In this document: one piece after another, positions 5,867 through 7,809 of the stretch
How positions within the stretch are numbered: the first letter of the stretch is position 1
How the letters are laid out: each line of letters begins with the position of its first letter
Source of the DNA: Chitinophagales bacterium
GTDB taxonomy: Bacteria; Bacteroidota; Bacteroidia; Chitinophagales; BACL12
Direction: 5' to 3'
Length of the DNA stretch: 7,809 nucleotides
Assembly (NCBI GenBank): GCA_014380545.1
Contig: JACMJP010000355.1
Coordinates: 1 to 7,809, forward strand
Notes under the pieces: model-generated
The model's input: only the letters and a program-made list of their open reading frames with translations
What the model was told of the DNA's origin: nothing
The model's database searches: none
Translations under genes and position numbers: made by a program

Positions 5867-7102
5867 ATGAAAAAAAAAGAAACCCAGCATTGTTCATTTT
5901 GCCTTCGTGAAAAAGACGAAGTGAACATTCTTATCGCAGGGCAGGAAGGTCACATTTGTGAAAACTGCATTGCACAGGCTCAGCAACTAATGGAAGAGGA
6001 GCTTAACCAGGGGCAGAAAAAATATAAGTTTAGCCTGCAGGCTTCTATGAAGCCTAAAGCGATAAAAGAATATTTGGATCAATATGTTATCGGGCAGGAT
6101 GAAGCTAAAAAAATTCTTGCCGTTGCAGTTTACAATCATTACAAAAGATTAAATCAAAAAACACAGGATGATGTGGAGATTGAAAAATCAAACATTATCA
6201 TGGTGGGCGAAACAGGTACCGGAAAAACATTATTGGCAAAATCCATTGCAAAATATTTGAATGTACCTTTTGCTATTGTTGATGCCACAGTATTTACGGA
6301 AGCCGGATATGTAGGTGAAGATGTTGAGAGTATATTATCGAGATTATTACAGGTCTGCAATTATGATATTAATGCCGCTGAAAAAGGAATTGTATATATT
6401 GATGAGATAGATAAAATTGCAAGAAAAACTGATAACCCTTCTATAACAAGAGATGTTTCAGGAGAAGGTGTGCAGCAGGCATTATTAAAAATGCTGGAAG
6501 GAACAGAAGTATTGGTTCCGCCACAGGGAGGAAGAAAACACCCTGAACAAAAAATGGTGAAGGTGAATACGCAAAATATTTTATTTATTTGCGGAGGAGC
6601 TTTTGACGGAATTGATAAAATAATTGCAAGAAGAACTGCAACACACATGATCGGTTTCAAACATAAAGAAAACGAAATAAAAACAGATAAAAATAATTTA
6701 CTGCAATATCTTTCGCCGCAGGATCTTAAGGGATTTGGTTTAATACCTGAATTAATTGGCCGATTGCCTGTACTTGCGCATCTTGATCCGCTTGATAAAC
6801 ATGCATTGCGGGAAATATTAACCGAACCAAAAAATGCGATTGTAAAACAATACAAACAATTATTTATTCTCGAAGGAATTGAACTTCAATTTGAAAGTGA
6901 CGTATTCGATTTTATTGTTGAAAAAGCAATTGATTTCAAACTGGGAGCAAGGGGATTGCGTTCAATTTGTGAAGCACTATTAACAGATGCAATGTTTGAT
7001 CTGCCTTCAAAAACGAATGTAAAAGAATTTACACTTACATTAGATTACGCAGAAGAAAAATTTAAAACTTCAAAACTGAATAAATTAAAAGTTGCCAGTT
7101 GA
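5867..7102 (+). CDS. clpX: ATP-dependent Clp protease ATP-binding subunit ClpX
   Basis: ClpX is a AAA+ hexamer that recognises, unfolds and threads substrates into ClpP. The 411-residue protein has an N-terminal C4 zinc-binding domain (Cys9, Cys12, Cys31, Cys34), Walker A GETGTGKT (114-121), the pore-1 loop GYVG (147-150), Walker B IVYIDEID (175-182), the RKH loop (223-225) and the ClpP-docking IGF tripeptide (262-264). Further on are GLIPELIGRLPV (291-302) with the arginine-finger region and the sensor-II motif GARGLRS (360-366). All key residues are present. Its ATG follows the clpP TAA without a gap, so the two subunits are probably made from one mRNA by coupled translation. A strong terminator starts 31 bases after the stop. 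Confidence 0.98.
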   Translation: MKKKETQHCSFCLREKDEVNILIAGQEGHICENCIAQAQQLMEEELNQGQKKYKFSLQASMKPKAIKEYLDQYVIGQDEAKKILAVAVYNHYKRLNQKTQDDVEIEKSNIIMVGETGTGKTLLAKSIAKYLNVPFAIVDATVFTEAGYVGEDVESILSRLLQVCNYDINAAEKGIVYIDEIDKIARKTDNPSITRDVSGEGVQQALLKMLEGTEVLVPPQGGRKHPEQKMVKVNTQNILFICGGAFDGIDKIIARRTATHMIGFKHKENEIKTDKNNLLQYLSPQDLKGFGLIPELIGRLPVLAHLDPLDKHALREILTEPKNAIVKQYKQLFILEGIELQFESDVFDFIVEKAIDFKLGARGLRSICEALLTDAMFDLPSKTNVKEFTLTLDYAEEKFKTSKLNKLKVAS

Positions 7103-7133
7103 CTACAGAAAATTAAGTATAACATATAATCCG

Positions 7134-7166
7134 AAAGAGTTGTTTAAAAGAAACAACTCTTTTTTT
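7134..7166 (+). terminator. Rho-independent terminator of the tig-clpP-clpX unit
   Basis: AAAGAGTTGTTT (7134-7145) pairs perfectly with AAACAACTCTTT (7151-7162) around a 5-base loop, followed by T's to 7166. It is the first terminator after the tRNA promoter at 3617-3643, which supports one transcription unit from the tRNA to clpX. Confidence 0.92.
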
Positions 7167-7188
7167 ATTTTAATAAATAAGAAAAAAG

Positions 7189-7218
7189 TTTGTTTCCCGT
7201 TAATACAGATTATGTTTG
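7189..7218 (+). promoter_or_regulatory. Candidate Bacteroidota promoter overlapping the start of the downstream barrel gene
   Basis: TTTG at 7189-7192 and TATGTTTG at 7211-7218 match the -33 and -7 elements (TTTG, TAnnTTTG) exactly with 18 bases between them. The -7 element contains the ATG at 7212, so transcription from it would begin inside the signal peptide codons. The match may therefore be chance, or the downstream gene may be expressed in an unusual way. Confidence 0.35.
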
Positions 7219-7709
7219 CAAATCAGAAATTATTCCTCTGTTTTATTTTTTCTTTCATTACACATTTTCTTTATGCGCAGAAATACATTACCGCAGGAGG
7301 TGTACGCATGAGCAAGAATGAAGTGGGTTTAACCCTGCAACAACACATTGTTGAAACCGTAACTCTTGAAGGACTTGCTATTGTTAATGCAAATGAATAC
7401 TATTTTTCTGCTTTGATCGAAAAACATAATAAGATATTATGGGGAGAAGGATTTAATTCCTATTTCGGGGCAGGACCCAGGTATGGAGTTTACAGAAACG
7501 ATACAGCGTATTATGGTGCTGATTTTATTTTTGGTGTGGAATATAAAATGTTATTATTTCCTGTTGTGCTTTCAGCAGATATAAAACCCGGCTTTAGAAT
7601 AGAGCAGGATAAATGGTTTGAACTTGGTGTTGGTGTTTCTTTTCGTTATATTTTTAATAAAGAAAAAAGAAATAAATTGTTTGACGGAAAGAAAAAGAAA
7701 AAAGATTAA
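7212..7709 (+). CDS. Small outer-membrane beta-barrel protein, function unknown
   Basis: The 165-residue product has a signal peptide (residues 1-22, ending FLYA, with likely cleavage before Q23) and a string of short amphipathic strands. These include YYFSALIEKHNKILWG (63-78), NSYFGAGPRYGVY (82-94), ADFIFGVEYKMLLFPVVLSA (103-122) and WFELGVGVSFRYIF (135-148). This layout, with the GAGPRYG turn and the FGVEY-P-V-LSADIKPG run, is common in small Bacteroidota outer-membrane proteins of unknown role. ATG 7212 is chosen because it begins at the signal peptide; an in-frame TTG at 7092 would start inside clpX and read through the clpX terminator. The protein ends in a lysine-rich tail (GKKKKKD) after the last strand. 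It is separated from clpX by a terminator, so it is likely expressed on its own. Confidence 0.82.
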   Translation: MFANQKLFLCFIFSFITHFLYAQKYITAGGVRMSKNEVGLTLQQHIVETVTLEGLAIVNANEYYFSALIEKHNKILWGEGFNSYFGAGPRYGVYRNDTAYYGADFIFGVEYKMLLFPVVLSADIKPGFRIEQDKWFELGVGVSFRYIFNKEKRNKLFDGKKKKKD

Positions 7710-7732
7710 TGTTTCCTTTACTTGTTTAGTAA

Positions 7733-7770
7733 ATAAAACAGGAATTCCATTTCTGAAACTCCTGCTTTAT
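7733..7770 (+). terminator. Possible weak terminator after the small barrel gene
   Basis: ATAAAACAGGA (7733-7743) can pair with TCCTGCTTTAT (7760-7770) with a single A-C mismatch. The loop of 16 bases is large, and only three T's close the right arm. Its place 24 bases after the stop at 7709 suits a terminator, but the structure is much weaker than the other three in this window. Confidence 0.42.
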
Positions 7771-7790
7771 CTTTCCTATCCAAAAAATTT

Positions 7791-7809
7791 CACCACTCAC
7801 CACTCACCA
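7791..7809. repeat. Heptanucleotide tandem repeat (CACCACT)n at the window edge
   Basis: CACCACT occurs at 7791-7797 and 7798-7804, with a third partial copy (CACCA) reaching the last base, so the array may continue outside. Seven-base intergenic tandem repeats of similar composition are known from cyanobacteria and, from memory, are frequent in some Bacteroidota. No coding function is apparent. Confidence 0.65.

Noticed and set aside
6361..6855. 164-codon open frame on the minus strand inside clpX
   Set aside because: It lies wholly within the conserved clpX coding region, has a cysteine- and serine-rich composition typical of antisense frames, and shows no family motif or start context.
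7092..7211. Longer start for the small barrel gene at TTG 7092
   Set aside because: It would start inside the end of clpX and run through the clpX terminator; the signal peptide begins exactly at ATG 7212.
1..7809. CRISPR arrays, insertion sequences, defence or toxin-antitoxin genes, riboswitches
   Set aside because: I looked for regularly spaced repeats, transposase-like reading frames, paired small genes and structured leaders, and saw none that could be supported.

Overview
The window looks like a piece of a Bacteroidota chromosome, probably from the Chitinophagales/Saprospirales/Sphingobacteriales side of the phylum, although the order cannot be fixed from sequence reading alone. The evidence is AT-rich DNA, a C-terminal type IX secretion sorting domain, PorT-like outer-membrane barrels, starts without Shine-Dalgarno sequences, promoters of the TTG/TAnnTTTG type, and ClpP, trigger factor and methyltransferase sequences of the kind seen in this phylum.

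Left part (1-1845, + strand). The window opens in the last 33 codons of a secreted protein carrying a type IX sorting domain, closed by a long terminator hairpin. Next is an open frame (174-686) with no ATG anywhere. It resembles the C-terminal part of a Bacteroidota family with a helical N-terminal half and a carboxypeptidase-regulatory-like beta-sandwich, so it reads as a 5'-truncated remnant. A second terminator follows, then a short pair of intact genes: an MmcQ/YjbR-family protein and an RluA-family RNA pseudouridine synthase.

Middle part (1869-3594). An outer-membrane beta-barrel protein on the minus strand converges on the pseudouridine synthase gene. It diverges from a class I SAM-dependent methyltransferase on the plus strand. 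The barrel protein carries a sequence that fits the EF-hand calcium loop residue for residue.

Right part (3595-7809, + strand). A good Bacteroidota promoter precedes tRNA-Leu(UAG). Only 24 bases after the tRNA comes a GTG-started trigger factor gene, then clpP (11-base overlap) and clpX (no gap), with a strong terminator after clpX. The simplest reading is one transcription unit, tRNA-Leu-tig-clpP-clpX, in which tRNA processing makes the 5' end of a chaperone/protease mRNA. Trigger factor receives nascent chains, and ClpX unfolds substrates and feeds them to ClpP. A small outer-membrane barrel gene follows, and the window ends in a heptanucleotide tandem repeat.

Most of the window is conserved housekeeping DNA, and I see no convincing new defence, mobile or biosynthetic system. 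The points most worth a second look are the tRNA-mRNA fusion with a leader hairpin that copies the tRNA acceptor sequence, the truncated remnant with a duplicated junction, the EF-hand-like loop in a barrel, and a consensus promoter that overlaps a start codon.
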